A stretch of 64,000 nt of DNA from Marihabitans asiaticum (GCF_007828725.1 NZ_VIUW01000001.1:434001-498000); one strand, 5' to 3'. Positions 17,377-25,958 are shown, numbered from the stretch's first letter. Program-made: numbers and translations. The notes: a model not told the origin generated them from the sequence alone.

Positions 17377-18551
17377 CCGAAGTTCCGCCCTTCGCCGCGG
17401 TAGGTGGGGACCGTCTCGACGTGCCCGTCCGAGCCGACGATGCTCAGCTCGTCGAAGCGCTCGCACATCTCGCCGGCCTTGGCGTGACGGAACAGCACGC
17501 GGTCACCGACCCGCAGGTCTCGGGCCGCGCGTCCTGTGACTGGTGTCTGCACCTCTCCGGCGCCCTCGGTCCCGGTCAGCTCGAGCCCCTCGGGCCACAC
17601 CGGGCTGGGCTGGCGGCTCGCCGACGCGGACCCGGAGGCGATGTACCCACCGGCGAAGCACGTGGCGACCGAGCGCGCCGGCCGGCGCACCACGTCGAGG
17701 GCGAAATACGCCGCTGGCCGCGCCTCGAAGGCGTCGTAGCGGTCGAAGAGCGTCGGCATGAAGAGACCCGAGCCGGCCGTCAGCTCGGTGACCACCGGGT
17801 CGGCGGCGCAGGCCTCGAGGCTGCCGGTCCCGCCGGCGTTGACGAACCGCAGCTGGGCGTGCTCGCCGACCGCCGCCACGATCTCGTGGCGGCGCTCGAG
17901 CAGGTCTGCGTCCGAGGCGCGCTTGACCCAGCGGACCGCCGGCGAGGTGTCGGGCAGGCCCGCGACCTGCGCGTCGTAGAACATCAGCCCGGACAGCTCG
18001 AACCCAGGGCGATCCTCGACCGCTCGGGCGACCGCGCGGGCAGCCCTCGGGGTACGCACCGGAGAGCGCCGCACACCGAGATGGACCGGGCGCACACCGA
18101 GAACACCCGGCCGCAGCGAGCAGTCGATGTCGAGGCACACCGAGATCGGAGGGTGACCTGCGCCCGCGGCAGCGATGATGACCTCGAGCGACTCGACCGA
18201 GTCGACCATGACCGTGATCGCAGCCCGTCGGTGCTCCTGTGCGACGAGGTCCCGGATCGCGCTCGCCTGCACCGCGGGGTAGGCGAGCAGGATGTCCTGC
18301 ACGCCGTGATCGGCCAGCCACACGCTCTCGGCCAGCGAGTAGGTCATGACCCCGCCGAACCCGCTTCGGGTCAGCGTCCGCTCGATCACCGAACGGACCC
18401 GGACCGACTTGGTGGCCACCCGGACCGGCAGGCCGGCGGCGCGGCGCACGAGGTCGTCGGCGTTGCGCTCGAGCGCGTCCTTGTCGAGCAGCGCGAGCGG
18501 GGCGTCGAGGTGGGCCGTGGCCTCCACAAGGCGCTCTCGGTGGTCGCTCAC
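17373..18551 (-). CDS. amino acid deaminase/aldolase (alanine racemase N-domain, DSD1-like)
   Basis: 392 aa fold-type III PLP enzyme. The PLP lysine is expected in VRVATKSVRV; SGFGGVMTYSLAE and FVNAGGTGS belong to the barrel. The C-terminal D-serine-dehydratase-like domain has RHAKAGEMCERF, where His and Cys could bind metal as in D-threonine aldolase and D-serine dehydratase. The likely reaction is cleavage or deamination of a D-beta-hydroxy amino acid. GTG 18551 was preferred to the upstream start at 18581 because the family alignment begins near SDHRERL. Coupled to the lactone oxidase by ATGA. Confidence 0.8.
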   Translation of the reverse strand: MSDHRERLVEATAHLDAPLALLDKDALERNADDLVRRAAGLPVRVATKSVRVRSVIERTLTRSGFGGVMTYSLAESVWLADHGVQDILLAYPAVQASAIRDLVAQEHRRAAITVMVDSVESLEVIIAAAGAGHPPISVCLDIDCSLRPGVLGVRPVHLGVRRSPVRTPRAARAVARAVEDRPGFELSGLMFYDAQVAGLPDTSPAVRWVKRASDADLLERRHEIVAAVGEHAQLRFVNAGGTGSLEACAADPVVTELTAGSGLFMPTLFDRYDAFEARPAAYFALDVVRRPARSVATCFAGGYIASGSASASRQPSPVWPEGLELTGTEGAGEVQTPVTGRAARDLRVGDRVLFRHAKAGEMCERFDELSIVGSDGHVETVPTYRGEGRNFG

Positions 18552-18633
18552 CCGGTCAGCATGGCACGCCCCTGCGCCCACCGACCGTCGGCTCCGGCGG
18601 GCGCGGGAGGCTCGCCCGCCGCGTCAGGCCGCT

Positions 18634-18639
18634 TAGAAT
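18634..18639 (+). promoter_or_regulatory. -10 box of the MerR/B12 regulator gene
   Basis: TAGAAT ends 6 nt before the GTG at 18646, with no Shine-Dalgarno between them. This supports GTG 18646 as the start of a leaderless message. Confidence 0.5.
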
Positions 18640-18645
18640 CGGACG

Positions 18646-19737
18646 GTGGAGACGCGGATGAGGATCGGCGAGATGGCCCAGCGCCTGGGCATCTCGACCG
18701 ACGTCTTGCGCGCCTGGGAGCGACGCTACGACCTCTTCGAGCCGGAGCGCAGCACGGGCGGGTACCGCCTGTACTCCGCCGAGGACGAGCGCATCGCCCG
18801 GGACCTCATTGCCCTCCGATCACGGGGCACGCCGATTGGCACCGCGGTCGAGCAGCTGCGCGCCCGTGCGGCTGCCGGCGCGCACGAGGCTGACGGCGCC
18901 AGCGAGGAGGGCAGCGCCGGCGAGGCGCAGCCGCTGATCGACGACCTCGACCAGGCCGTCCGCGCCCTCGACCAGGTCGGCGCCACGGCAGCGGTGCGCC
19001 GGGCGACCGTCGAGCTCGGCGTCGAGGGCGCCATCAGCGCGGTGCTGCTGCCCTACCTGCACCTGCTGGGCGAGCAGTGGGCCGACGGCACGGTCTCGGT
19101 CGCGCACGAGCACTTCGCCAGCCACACCGTCCGCCGGCATGTGGGGTCGATGGCCGTCGACCTGCCCTCGGTGGGGCGCCGGGTCGCCGTCGTCGGCTGC
19201 CCGAGCAACGAGCGGCACGACATCGGTTCGCTCATGGTCGCGGTCGTGCTCTCCCGCAGGGGCTGGTCGGTGCGCTTCCTCGGGGGCGACACCCCGCTGA
19301 CCGTCTTCGACTCGGTCGCCTCGACCCTGCGCGCCGACGCCGTCGTGCTCAGCGGGATCCGAGGCTCGGTCTTCGAGGCGCAGCTGCCGCTGCTGCGCCG
19401 GATCGCGGACGTGAGCATCCTGGCGATCGGCGGCGCCGGCGCGAGCGCCGAGGTGGCCGCACAGCTCGGCGCGCTGCACCTGCAGGGCGACCCGGTCGCC
19501 GCCGTCAGCCAGCTCGACGCGGCGATCCCGCTCCGCCTGACCCACCTGACCCCGCCGAGACGCGGGCGTAGCCCGGACCTGGCCCGCGTCACCCCAGGCC
19601 GGCTGCCCCCTTCGCCCACTCCCAGAAGTGCTCCCGCTCGGTGGGCGTCGGCATGGTCCGCGAGAGATAGCTCGTCGGGCGGGGTCGGCGGTCGTGCCAC
19701 AGGGTCGCCGGCTGCGGGCGGTCGTCCCGCGCGATGA
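18646..19737 (+). CDS. CarH/LitR-like MerR regulator with B12-binding domain
   Basis: 363 aa. Residues 1-75 are a MerR winged helix (MRIGEMAQRLGISTDVLRAW). A four-helix region contains the CarH-type W-x9-EH motif (W-ADGTVSVAH-EH), and the cobalamin domain has NERHDIG, which keeps the E/D-x-H-x-x-G cobalt-ligand histidine. This predicts an adenosylcobalamin-dependent, light-sensitive repressor. Immediate neighbours are a photolyase and lipid-modifying enzymes, which fits. The last ~60 residues are Arg/Ser/Gly/Pro rich, run antisense into the SDR gene for 149 bp, and look like a non-conserved tail from loss of an earlier stop. Confidence 0.88.
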   Translation: METRMRIGEMAQRLGISTDVLRAWERRYDLFEPERSTGGYRLYSAEDERIARDLIALRSRGTPIGTAVEQLRARAAAGAHEADGASEEGSAGEAQPLIDDLDQAVRALDQVGATAAVRRATVELGVEGAISAVLLPYLHLLGEQWADGTVSVAHEHFASHTVRRHVGSMAVDLPSVGRRVAVVGCPSNERHDIGSLMVAVVLSRRGWSVRFLGGDTPLTVFDSVASTLRADAVVLSGIRGSVFEAQLPLLRRIADVSILAIGGAGASAEVAAQLGALHLQGDPVAAVSQLDAAIPLRLTHLTPPRRGRSPDLARVTPGRLPPSPTPRSAPARWASAWSARDSSSGGVGGRATGSPAAGGRPAR

Positions 19738-20554
19738 GCCAGGTGATCGTGTCGGCGCCCTCGTCGGCGCTGCGCAGCACCGGCCCGGTGATCTTGTCGA
19801 AGAGCGGCAGGGACTCCGCTACCCCGGGCGTGCCCGCCCAGCCCGGGTGCATCGCGCACACCCGGACGTCGCGACCGACCCAGCGTCGCTGCATCGGGTG
19901 GAGCAGCTCGACCTGAGCCCGCTTGCTTCGCGCGTAGGCCGTCGCGCCGGCGTACTCGCCGTCGCGGTACTCCGGGTCGGTGACCGGCAGCTCCTGGGCG
20001 TACATCCCGCCAGAGGTCACGAACACGACCCGGGTCTGCACGCCCTCCATCGCCGGGACGAGCGCGTCGGTCATCGCCAGCGGCCCGAGGAGGTGCACCG
20101 ACATCGACAGCTCGTGGCCTTGCGCGCTCGTCGTCCGCTCGGGCGGCATAACCCCCGCGTTGTGCACCAGCCCGCGCAGCCGAGTCCCCGAGTCCCGGAA
20201 CCGCTCGGTGAAGTCGGCCACGCTGTCGAGGTCCCCGACGTCGCACACCCACACGGTGCTCGACTCGCGGCCCGGGTCGATCTCGGAGGCGACACCCTCC
20301 CCCTTCGCCTCGTCCCGGACGACGAGGTGGACGTGGGCACCCAGGCCGAGCAGCTGGCGGGCACAGGCCTCGCCGAGCCCGGAGGAGGCGCCGGTGACCA
20401 CGACGTCGTGGCCGGCCATCGACCCGGGGCGCGGGTCGGCCGGCCAGGTCGGCAGGTGGCGCCGCAGGTGGTAGCCGATCCGGGTGTAGCCGGGCGCGAT
20501 GGTCCGGTCGAGTGCGGTGTCGACCGCCTGCGCGGCCGTCGTGAGCGTGCTCAT
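19589..20554 (-). CDS. SDR family NAD(P)-dependent oxidoreductase in the light-response operon
   Basis: 321-residue short-chain dehydrogenase. VTGASSGLG is the cofactor motif, NAGVM the central strand, and S in VTSGG with YARSK the catalytic residues. The C-terminus (LWHDRRPRPTSYLSRT) is the conserved end of DHRS-like proteins, so the gene is real to its stop even though it overlaps the MerR tail antisense. The ATG overlaps the stop of the triple-fusion gene (ATGA). An SDR next to FAD oxidoreductase, DUF1365 and CFA-synthase domains matches light- or singlet-oxygen-induced sets such as the ChrR regulon of Rhodobacter sphaeroides. Confidence 0.9.
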   Translation of the reverse strand: MSTLTTAAQAVDTALDRTIAPGYTRIGYHLRRHLPTWPADPRPGSMAGHDVVVTGASSGLGEACARQLLGLGAHVHLVVRDEAKGEGVASEIDPGRESSTVWVCDVGDLDSVADFTERFRDSGTRLRGLVHNAGVMPPERTTSAQGHELSMSVHLLGPLAMTDALVPAMEGVQTRVVFVTSGGMYAQELPVTDPEYRDGEYAGATAYARSKRAQVELLHPMQRRWVGRDVRVCAMHPGWAGTPGVAESLPLFDKITGPVLRSADEGADTITWLIARDDRPQPATLWHDRRPRPTSYLSRTMPTPTEREHFWEWAKGAAGLG

Positions 20555-23500
20555 GCCGGTGCCTCCTCGAGGGCGTGGGCGGACGGCGAAGGGGTGGCCT
20601 CGCCGGGTCGGGTGAGGGTGAGCTGGTGGACGTCGAGGTAGTCGGCCTCGAAGCCGGCCCGGGAGTAGCACAGGTAGAAGTGCCACATCCGGGCGAAGGT
20701 CTCGTCCAGCCCGAGGTCGAGGGTGGGCCAGGCGCGGGCGAAGCGCTCGTCCCACAGGCGCAGCGTCTGGGCGTAGGAGTCGCTCATCGCGAGGTCGCCG
20801 CTGACCCGCAGCCCGGTACCGGCCATCGCCCGGTCCAGCGCCTCGAGCGAGGGGATGAGCCCGCCGGGGAAGATGTACTTGTGCACCCAGGTGTAGGTGT
20901 CACGCGTGGCGAGCATCCGGTGATCGGCCATGGTGATCGCCTGGATCGCGACCCGGCCGCCGGGGGCGAGCACCCGGTCGATCGTGGCGAAGTACTCCGG
21001 CAGGTAGTCCAGGCCGACGGCTTCGATCATCTCCACCGAGACGACCGCGTCGTACTGGCCCTCGACGAGGCGGTAGTCGCGCACGAGCACCTCGACCTGG
21101 TCGCTCAGGCCCGCCTCGGCGATGCGAGTCGTGGCGAGCTCGGCCTGCTCGGTTGACAGCGTGATCGTCGTGACCTGTGCGCCCCGGCGGGCCGCTCGCA
21201 GGGCCAGCTCGCCCCAGCCGGTGCCGATCTCGAGCAGTCGGGTGCCCTCGCCCACGCCCGCTTCGTCGAGCAGCCGGTCGACCTTGCGGGTCTGCGCCTC
21301 GGCGAGGACGGCCTCGTCGGGGTCGGGCTCGGTGAAGAGGGCGCTGGAGTAGGCCATCGACGGGTCGAGGAAGGAGGCGAAGAGCTCGTTGGACAAGTCG
21401 TAGTGGCGGGAGATGTTGGACTGGGCGTTCTCCACCGAGCCCACCTCGTCGTGGGGGTGCCGAGCGACGTACGCGGCGCGCAGACGCTGCCAGGAGCGGG
21501 GGACGATCTCCTCGACGGAGCGGGCGAAGACGGTGAGCACGGCGGTGAGGTCCTCGGCCTCCCAGTCGCCGGCCATGTAGGACTCGCCGAACCCGATCAG
21601 CCCGTGCGCGCCGACCCGGCGAGCGAGGTGCTCGAGGCGGTTGACCTGCAGCAGGGGCAGGTCGGTGCGCTCGGCCTTGCCCGCGAGGACGGTGCCGTCC
21701 GGGAGGGCGATCCGTAGATCGAGGGTGCGGGCGAGCGAGCGGATCAGGCCGCGGGTCACCCGAGCGGCGACCCGCGCCTTCAGCCCCTGGGGGACCTCGG
21801 CCACGTCCGGCCACCGCTCGGCGTCAACTCGGTTCACCCCTTCGTCCGGGCCACCGGGGACCCCGGGCTGGGGCGGGTGCTCCGGGCGCGGCTGCACGGT
21901 CAGTCCGCGCGCCCAGAGCCAGATGCCGTGCTGGCGGATCCGGGCGGTGACCGCGAGCGGCTCCAGGGGCCGGCGCCACGCGATGCGTCGCACGGTGGCG
22001 AGGGTGGCCGGCATGGCGTGGCCGCGGAGGGTGGCGACGAAGGGGGCCTGGCCGTCGCGGTCGAGGCGCACGCTGATGTGGACCGTCTCGCCCGGCTCGG
22101 GCACGTGCAGCCGGTAGCGGCCACTGGTGTCGTTGAACGGCGAGACGTAGAGCGCCTTGTCGACCTCGGCGTCGCCGTGCTCGTCCGGGTGGACGAGGTA
22201 GGCGTGCCGGTCGCCGTAGGTGTTGTGCACCTCGACGACGACGGCCGCGAGCTCGCGCTGCTGTTGCTCGGCGGCCCGATAGCACCAGTAGACGGTGATC
22301 GGGTTGAAGACGTGGCCGGCGACTCGGGCGCTGGTGAGCATGAGGATCTGGCCGCCGCGCAGGTCGATGCCCTCCTCGGCGAGGAAGGTGTCGAGGTTCT
22401 CGCGGATCGAGGTGGTCGGGTCCCCGATGTGGTCGCGTGCCTCGAAGCGGGCCAGCGCGCCGTGGTCGGGCAGGTGGTCGAGGTCGACCAGCCACGAGTA
22501 GGAGCGGTTGCTGAACGAGTGGCGAAGGGGGGAGCGCCGCGAGTGCTGGATCGTCGTCTCGTAGATCCGGGGGAGCACCGGGTGGCGGGGGGTGTCGGCG
22601 GCCGGCGCTGTCTCGGGTGTCACGGTGTCGGGCGTCGGGGTGTCCCAGTCGCCGCCGAGGCGCTGCGCCGCCTGCAGCCCCGACAGGGCGCCGTCCTCGT
22701 GGAAGCCCCACCCGTGGTACGCGCCGGCGAAGGCGATCCGGTCGGTGCTGATCTCGGGGAGACGCTGCTGCGCGGCGACCGACTCGGCCGTGTAGAGGGG
22801 GTGCTCGTAGGTCATCGTCGCGATGACCGAGCTCGGGTCGATGAGGTGCTCGCCGCCGAGGGTGACGAGGATGCGGCGCTCGCCGGTGCGCAGCCGCTGC
22901 AGGCGGGTCAGGTCGTAGGTGACGATCACCCCGCCGTCGAGGTCGGCCTGGGTGGGTCCGGTCGACCGTTCGTCTGAGGTTCCCCGGGGATCTGCGAAGG
23001 GGGTGGTCGTCGGTTCGGGTGACCGTTCGTCTGAGGTTCCCCGGGGATCTGCGAAGGGGTGGGTCGCGTCGTGGTCGGTGTCGTCGTCGGTCTGGTCGGG
23101 GACGAGGTAGTTCCAGGAGGCGCGGGCGCGGGGGTTGCGGGGGAGGATGGAGGTGTCGGTGTGCATGCGGGCGACGTTGCGGGAGTAGCGGATCGCGCCC
23201 AGGACGTCTCGCTGCTCAGGCGTCGGTTCAGCGAGCATCGCCAGCGCCTGCGGCGCGTGCGCGGCGATGACGACCGCGTCGTGCCGGGCGGTCTCGCCGC
23301 CGGGGAGAGCCAGGGTCACCCCTTCGCCGTCCTCGGTCACCGAGGTCACCGGGGTTGACAGGCGCACCCGGTGCAGGCGGGCCGCGACCCGCTCGACGTA
23401 GACCCGGGAGCCTCCGACGACGGTGCGCCAGGCGGGGCTGCCGAGCACGCCGAGCATCCCGTGATGGCGCAGGAAGGTGAAGAGCGAGCGGGCCGGGTAG

Positions 23501-24072
23501 GCCTGCGCGTCGTCGGGCTCGCAGGACCACACCGCGGCGACGAGCGGGGTGAGGAACCAGCGCCGCAGGTCCTCGGAGTAGCCGTGCTGCTGGACGAACT
23601 CGGCAACGGTCGGACCGACGCCAGCGTCGTCCTCGACGGGGGAGTCGAGCAGGGCGCGTGCGTGGCGGTGGAAGCGGGTGACCTCGGCGAGCATGCGCAG
23701 GTAGCGCGGTCGGGCCGCCGTGCGCAGCGACGGGAGCAGGCCGGGGGTGCCCTTGCCCCCCGCGTACTCGAGGTCGTCGGCGTCGGCCCGGACCGACATG
23801 CTCATGTCGGTCTCCTGGGTCTCGATTCCGAGGTCGGCGAAGAGACGCAGGAGGGTCGGGTAGGTCCGGTCGTTGTGGACGATGAAACCGGAGTCGACCG
23901 CGATGGTGCGATCGCCGAGGTCGACGTCATGGGTGTGCGCGTGGCCGCCGAGACGGTCGTCGGCCTCGTAGAGCGTCACCCGTGCCGAGCGGCTCAGCAC
24001 ATGGGCGGCGACGAGGCCCGAGACCCCGCTGCCGACGACGGCGACGTCGCGCTGAGGTGGTTGCGCCGTCAC
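20551..24072 (-). CDS. triple fusion: FAD oxidoreductase / DUF1365 / cyclopropane-fatty-acid-synthase-like
   Basis: 1173 aa in one frame. Residues ~8-475 are a COG2907-type FAD amine-oxidase-like protein (VVGSGVSGL; ATP-independent FAD site). Residues ~500-735 are DUF1365 (RIYETTIQHSRR, HVFNPITVYWCY). Residues ~765-1165 are a SAM-dependent CFA-synthase-like methyltransferase (QSNISRHYDLSNE; LEIGTGWGE at 947-955; QAITM). These are usually three genes. Together they should modify unsaturated acyl chains, by analogy with furan or cyclopropane fatty acid synthesis. Residues ~328-374 hold a tandem insert, twice PFADPRGTSDERS, encoded by a REP-like DNA repeat. GTG start overlaps the SRPBCC stop. 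Confidence 0.88.
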   Translation of the reverse strand: MTAQPPQRDVAVVGSGVSGLVAAHVLSRSARVTLYEADDRLGGHAHTHDVDLGDRTIAVDSGFIVHNDRTYPTLLRLFADLGIETQETDMSMSVRADADDLEYAGGKGTPGLLPSLRTAARPRYLRMLAEVTRFHRHARALLDSPVEDDAGVGPTVAEFVQQHGYSEDLRRWFLTPLVAAVWSCEPDDAQAYPARSLFTFLRHHGMLGVLGSPAWRTVVGGSRVYVERVAARLHRVRLSTPVTSVTEDGEGVTLALPGGETARHDAVVIAAHAPQALAMLAEPTPEQRDVLGAIRYSRNVARMHTDTSILPRNPRARASWNYLVPDQTDDDTDHDATHPFADPRGTSDERSPEPTTTPFADPRGTSDERSTGPTQADLDGGVIVTYDLTRLQRLRTGERRILVTLGGEHLIDPSSVIATMTYEHPLYTAESVAAQQRLPEISTDRIAFAGAYHGWGFHEDGALSGLQAAQRLGGDWDTPTPDTVTPETAPAADTPRHPVLPRIYETTIQHSRRSPLRHSFSNRSYSWLVDLDHLPDHGALARFEARDHIGDPTTSIRENLDTFLAEEGIDLRGGQILMLTSARVAGHVFNPITVYWCYRAAEQQQRELAAVVVEVHNTYGDRHAYLVHPDEHGDAEVDKALYVSPFNDTSGRYRLHVPEPGETVHISVRLDRDGQAPFVATLRGHAMPATLATVRRIAWRRPLEPLAVTARIRQHGIWLWARGLTVQPRPEHPPQPGVPGGPDEGVNRVDAERWPDVAEVPQGLKARVAARVTRGLIRSLARTLDLRIALPDGTVLAGKAERTDLPLLQVNRLEHLARRVGAHGLIGFGESYMAGDWEAEDLTAVLTVFARSVEEIVPRSWQRLRAAYVARHPHDEVGSVENAQSNISRHYDLSNELFASFLDPSMAYSSALFTEPDPDEAVLAEAQTRKVDRLLDEAGVGEGTRLLEIGTGWGELALRAARRGAQVTTITLSTEQAELATTRIAEAGLSDQVEVLVRDYRLVEGQYDAVVSVEMIEAVGLDYLPEYFATIDRVLAPGGRVAIQAITMADHRMLATRDTYTWVHKYIFPGGLIPSLEALDRAMAGTGLRVSGDLAMSDSYAQTLRLWDERFARAWPTLDLGLDETFARMWHFYLCYSRAGFEADYLDVHQLTLTRPGEATPSPSAHALEEAPA
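22964..23059 (-). repeat. two in-frame copies of the REP-like TCCCCGGGGA element
   Basis: Two identical 39-nt copies (22964-23002 and 23021-23059), 57 nt apart, lie inside the triple-fusion gene. Both contain GACCGTTCGTCTGAGG followed by TTCCCCGGGGATCTGCGAAG on the plus strand. The 57-nt period is a multiple of three, so each copy adds 19 codons without breaking the frame. The same element is intergenic at 53945 and 59854. Confidence 0.95.
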
Positions 24073-24497
24073 AGACGACCCAGGGCCTGCGCGAGGGTCT
24101 GCTCGGTCTTGTCGGCCAGCCGCTTGAAGAGCAGCCCCATGACCGGCGCGGCGAGGCGGAGCAGGCCGGAGGAGGTGAGCTCGGCGTCGTACGTCACCGA
24201 GCTGCCCTCGCCGTGCTCGTCGATCCGGATCCGGTCGTGCAGGCTCGTCTTGCCGTTACGCCCGATGAGCTCGACCTTGGGGTAGGTGACGTCCTGGACG
24301 GTGTACATGACCTCGACCTCGCGGCCGCCGAACTCGGAGGTGTTGCGGTAGACCGAGCCCGGCCCGCCGTCGCCGGAGACCAGCTCGCACGAGACGGTGC
24401 CGTGGTCCCACTCGGTGGCGTTGGTGAAGTCGGCGAGGTACTCGTGCACCCGGCGCGGGTCTGCGTCGGTCGTCACGATGCGCTGGATGCGGGCCAT
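24069..24497 (-). CDS. SRPBCC family protein in the light-response operon
   Basis: 142 aa with the Bet v1/START fold. It begins with RIVTTDADPRRVHEYLADFT, has central strands around YRNTSEFGGREVEVMY, and ends in an amphipathic helix (LFKRLADKTEQTLAQALG). It probably binds a hydrophobic ligand such as a fatty acid or isoprenoid. The stop overlaps the GTG of the triple-fusion gene (GTGA). It is the first gene of that operon, 73 bp downstream of the photolyase gene, and candidate 11-bp direct repeats precede it. Confidence 0.85.
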   Translation of the reverse strand: MARIQRIVTTDADPRRVHEYLADFTNATEWDHGTVSCELVSGDGGPGSVYRNTSEFGGREVEVMYTVQDVTYPKVELIGRNGKTSLHDRIRIDEHGEGSSVTYDAELTSSGLLRLAAPVMGLLFKRLADKTEQTLAQALGRL

Positions 24498-24547
24498 GAT
24501 GATGCCTCTCTGTCGGTGATAGGTGAAGCGTCCGTGGTGCGTACGGC

Positions 24548-24569
24548 GTTCGTCAAAGGTTTGTTCAAG
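24548..24569 (-). promoter_or_regulatory. candidate CarH-type operator (11-bp direct repeats)
   Basis: On the plus strand GTTCGTCAAAG is followed at once by GTTTGTTCAAG (8 of 11 positions identical). The pair sits in the 73-bp gap in front of the SRPBCC/triple-fusion/SDR operon. CarH/LitR tetramers are known to bind 11-bp direct repeats, so this is a reasonable site for the neighbouring MerR/B12 protein. Not verified. Confidence 0.4.
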
Positions 24570-24570
24570 G

Positions 24571-25923
24571 TCAGCCGCGGCGCGCCTTCTCGTAGCGGTC
24601 CAGAGCGACCTTGCGCTCCTCGGCGAGGTCGACGATCCGGCGCGGGTACCCCTTCGCGTACCCGTCCTCGTGCTCCCACGGGGTGTGCACCGCCTTGCCC
24701 GGCAGGTGCTCCAGCTCGGGGACCCAGCGCCGCACGTACTCCCCGTCGGGGTCGAAGCGCTGCCCCTGCGTCACCGGGTTGAAGATCCGGAAGTACGGGG
24801 CGGCGTCGGTGCCGGTCCCGGCCACCCACTGCCAGCCGTGGCTGTTCGAGGCGACGTCGCCGTCGAGCAGGTGGTCGAGGAAGTGCTCCGCGCCAAGCGG
24901 CCACCACACGTGGAGGTGCTTGGTGAGGAAGCTCGCGGTGATCATCCGCAGCCGGTTGTGCATCCACCCCTGCGCGAGCAGCTGACGCATCCCGGCATCG
25001 ACGAAGGGGTAGCCGGTCTCGCCGCGCTTCCACGCCTCGATCGCGTCCTCGGGCTCGTCGTAGGGCATGTCGAGCGGGTTGAGGTCGCGCCAGACGGTGT
25101 GCGGGTTGAGGTGGAGCACCTCGGCGTAGAAGTCGCGCCACGCCAGCTCGGTGCGGTACGTGTGCGCGCCGGTGCTGCGCTTGTCCTTGATGTCCTCGAG
25201 CAGCTGACGCGGGTGGAGCACGCCGAGGTGCAGGTCCAGCGACATCCGCGAGGTGCCCTCGACCGCGGGCCGGTCGCGGTCGGTGTCGTAGTCGTGCAGC
25301 GCCTCGTCGCGGAAGCGGGTCCACCGCGCCCAGGCCGCCTCCTCCCCGGCATCCGGGAGGTCGATCGGGCACTCTGCGACCGCCTGCTGCAGCATCTCGG
25401 TGACCTCGGCGGGGGTCTCCCCCTTCGCCCAGTTCACCTCGGGCGCCCCGACGGGGGCGTCCCAGCCGTGCTCGCGCCAGGCCTTGCTGTACGGGGTGAA
25501 GACCTTGAAGGGGGTTCCCCCCTTCGTCGTCACCGACCCCGGCGCCACCGCGTAGGCGGTGCCCGTGGCGACGCCCTCGACGCCCGCCTCCCGCAGCGCC
25601 TCGACGACCGCCCGGTCGCGGCGCAGGGCGAAGGGGGTGAGGTCGCGGGTGACGTGGACCGACCCGGCGCCGGCGTCGGCCGCCAACTGCGGGACGACCT
25701 CGGCGGCGGGGGCGTGGTGGACGGCGAGGTGACCGCCCAAGGTGTCGTCCAGGGCGAGGAGGTTCGCGGCGAGCCAGGCGCGACGGGCTGCTCCGGCGCG
25801 GGCCCACTGGTCGGGATCGATGACGAAGACGGGGAGCACCTCGTCGTCCTCGGCCGCGCGCACCAGGGCGGGGTTGTCTTCGGTCCGCAGGTCAAGGCGG
25901 AACCACATCACCGAGGTGCTCAT
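24571..25923 (-). CDS. phrB: deoxyribodipyrimidine photolyase (class I CPD)
   Basis: 450 aa photolyase/cryptochrome family. The N-terminal alpha/beta antenna domain starts MWFRLDLRTEDNPAL. The C-terminal helical FAD domain contains WRDFYAEVLHLNP, ETGYPFVDAGMRQL, GWMHNRLRMITASFL and the DVASNSHGWQWVAGTGTDA segment conserved in CPD photolyases. It should repair cyclobutane pyrimidine dimers with blue light. A -10 TAGGTT lies 8 nt before the ATG. Its location between light-linked genes under a CarH-like regulator supports a photoprotection module. Confidence 0.94.
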   Translation of the reverse strand: MSTSVMWFRLDLRTEDNPALVRAAEDDEVLPVFVIDPDQWARAGAARRAWLAANLLALDDTLGGHLAVHHAPAAEVVPQLAADAGAGSVHVTRDLTPFALRRDRAVVEALREAGVEGVATGTAYAVAPGSVTTKGGTPFKVFTPYSKAWREHGWDAPVGAPEVNWAKGETPAEVTEMLQQAVAECPIDLPDAGEEAAWARWTRFRDEALHDYDTDRDRPAVEGTSRMSLDLHLGVLHPRQLLEDIKDKRSTGAHTYRTELAWRDFYAEVLHLNPHTVWRDLNPLDMPYDEPEDAIEAWKRGETGYPFVDAGMRQLLAQGWMHNRLRMITASFLTKHLHVWWPLGAEHFLDHLLDGDVASNSHGWQWVAGTGTDAAPYFRIFNPVTQGQRFDPDGEYVRRWVPELEHLPGKAVHTPWEHEDGYAKGYPRRIVDLAEERKVALDRYEKARRG

Positions 25924-25931
25924 AGGCGTCC

Positions 25932-25958
25932 AACCTATGTCGTCGAGATGGCTGACAA
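25932..25958 (-). promoter_or_regulatory. photolyase promoter
   Basis: On the minus strand TTGTCA (25958-25953) and TAGGTT (25937-25932) are spaced 15 nt, or 16 nt if CTTGTC is taken as the -35. The -10 ends 8 nt before the ATG, so the mRNA would be leaderless or nearly so. Confidence 0.45.
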
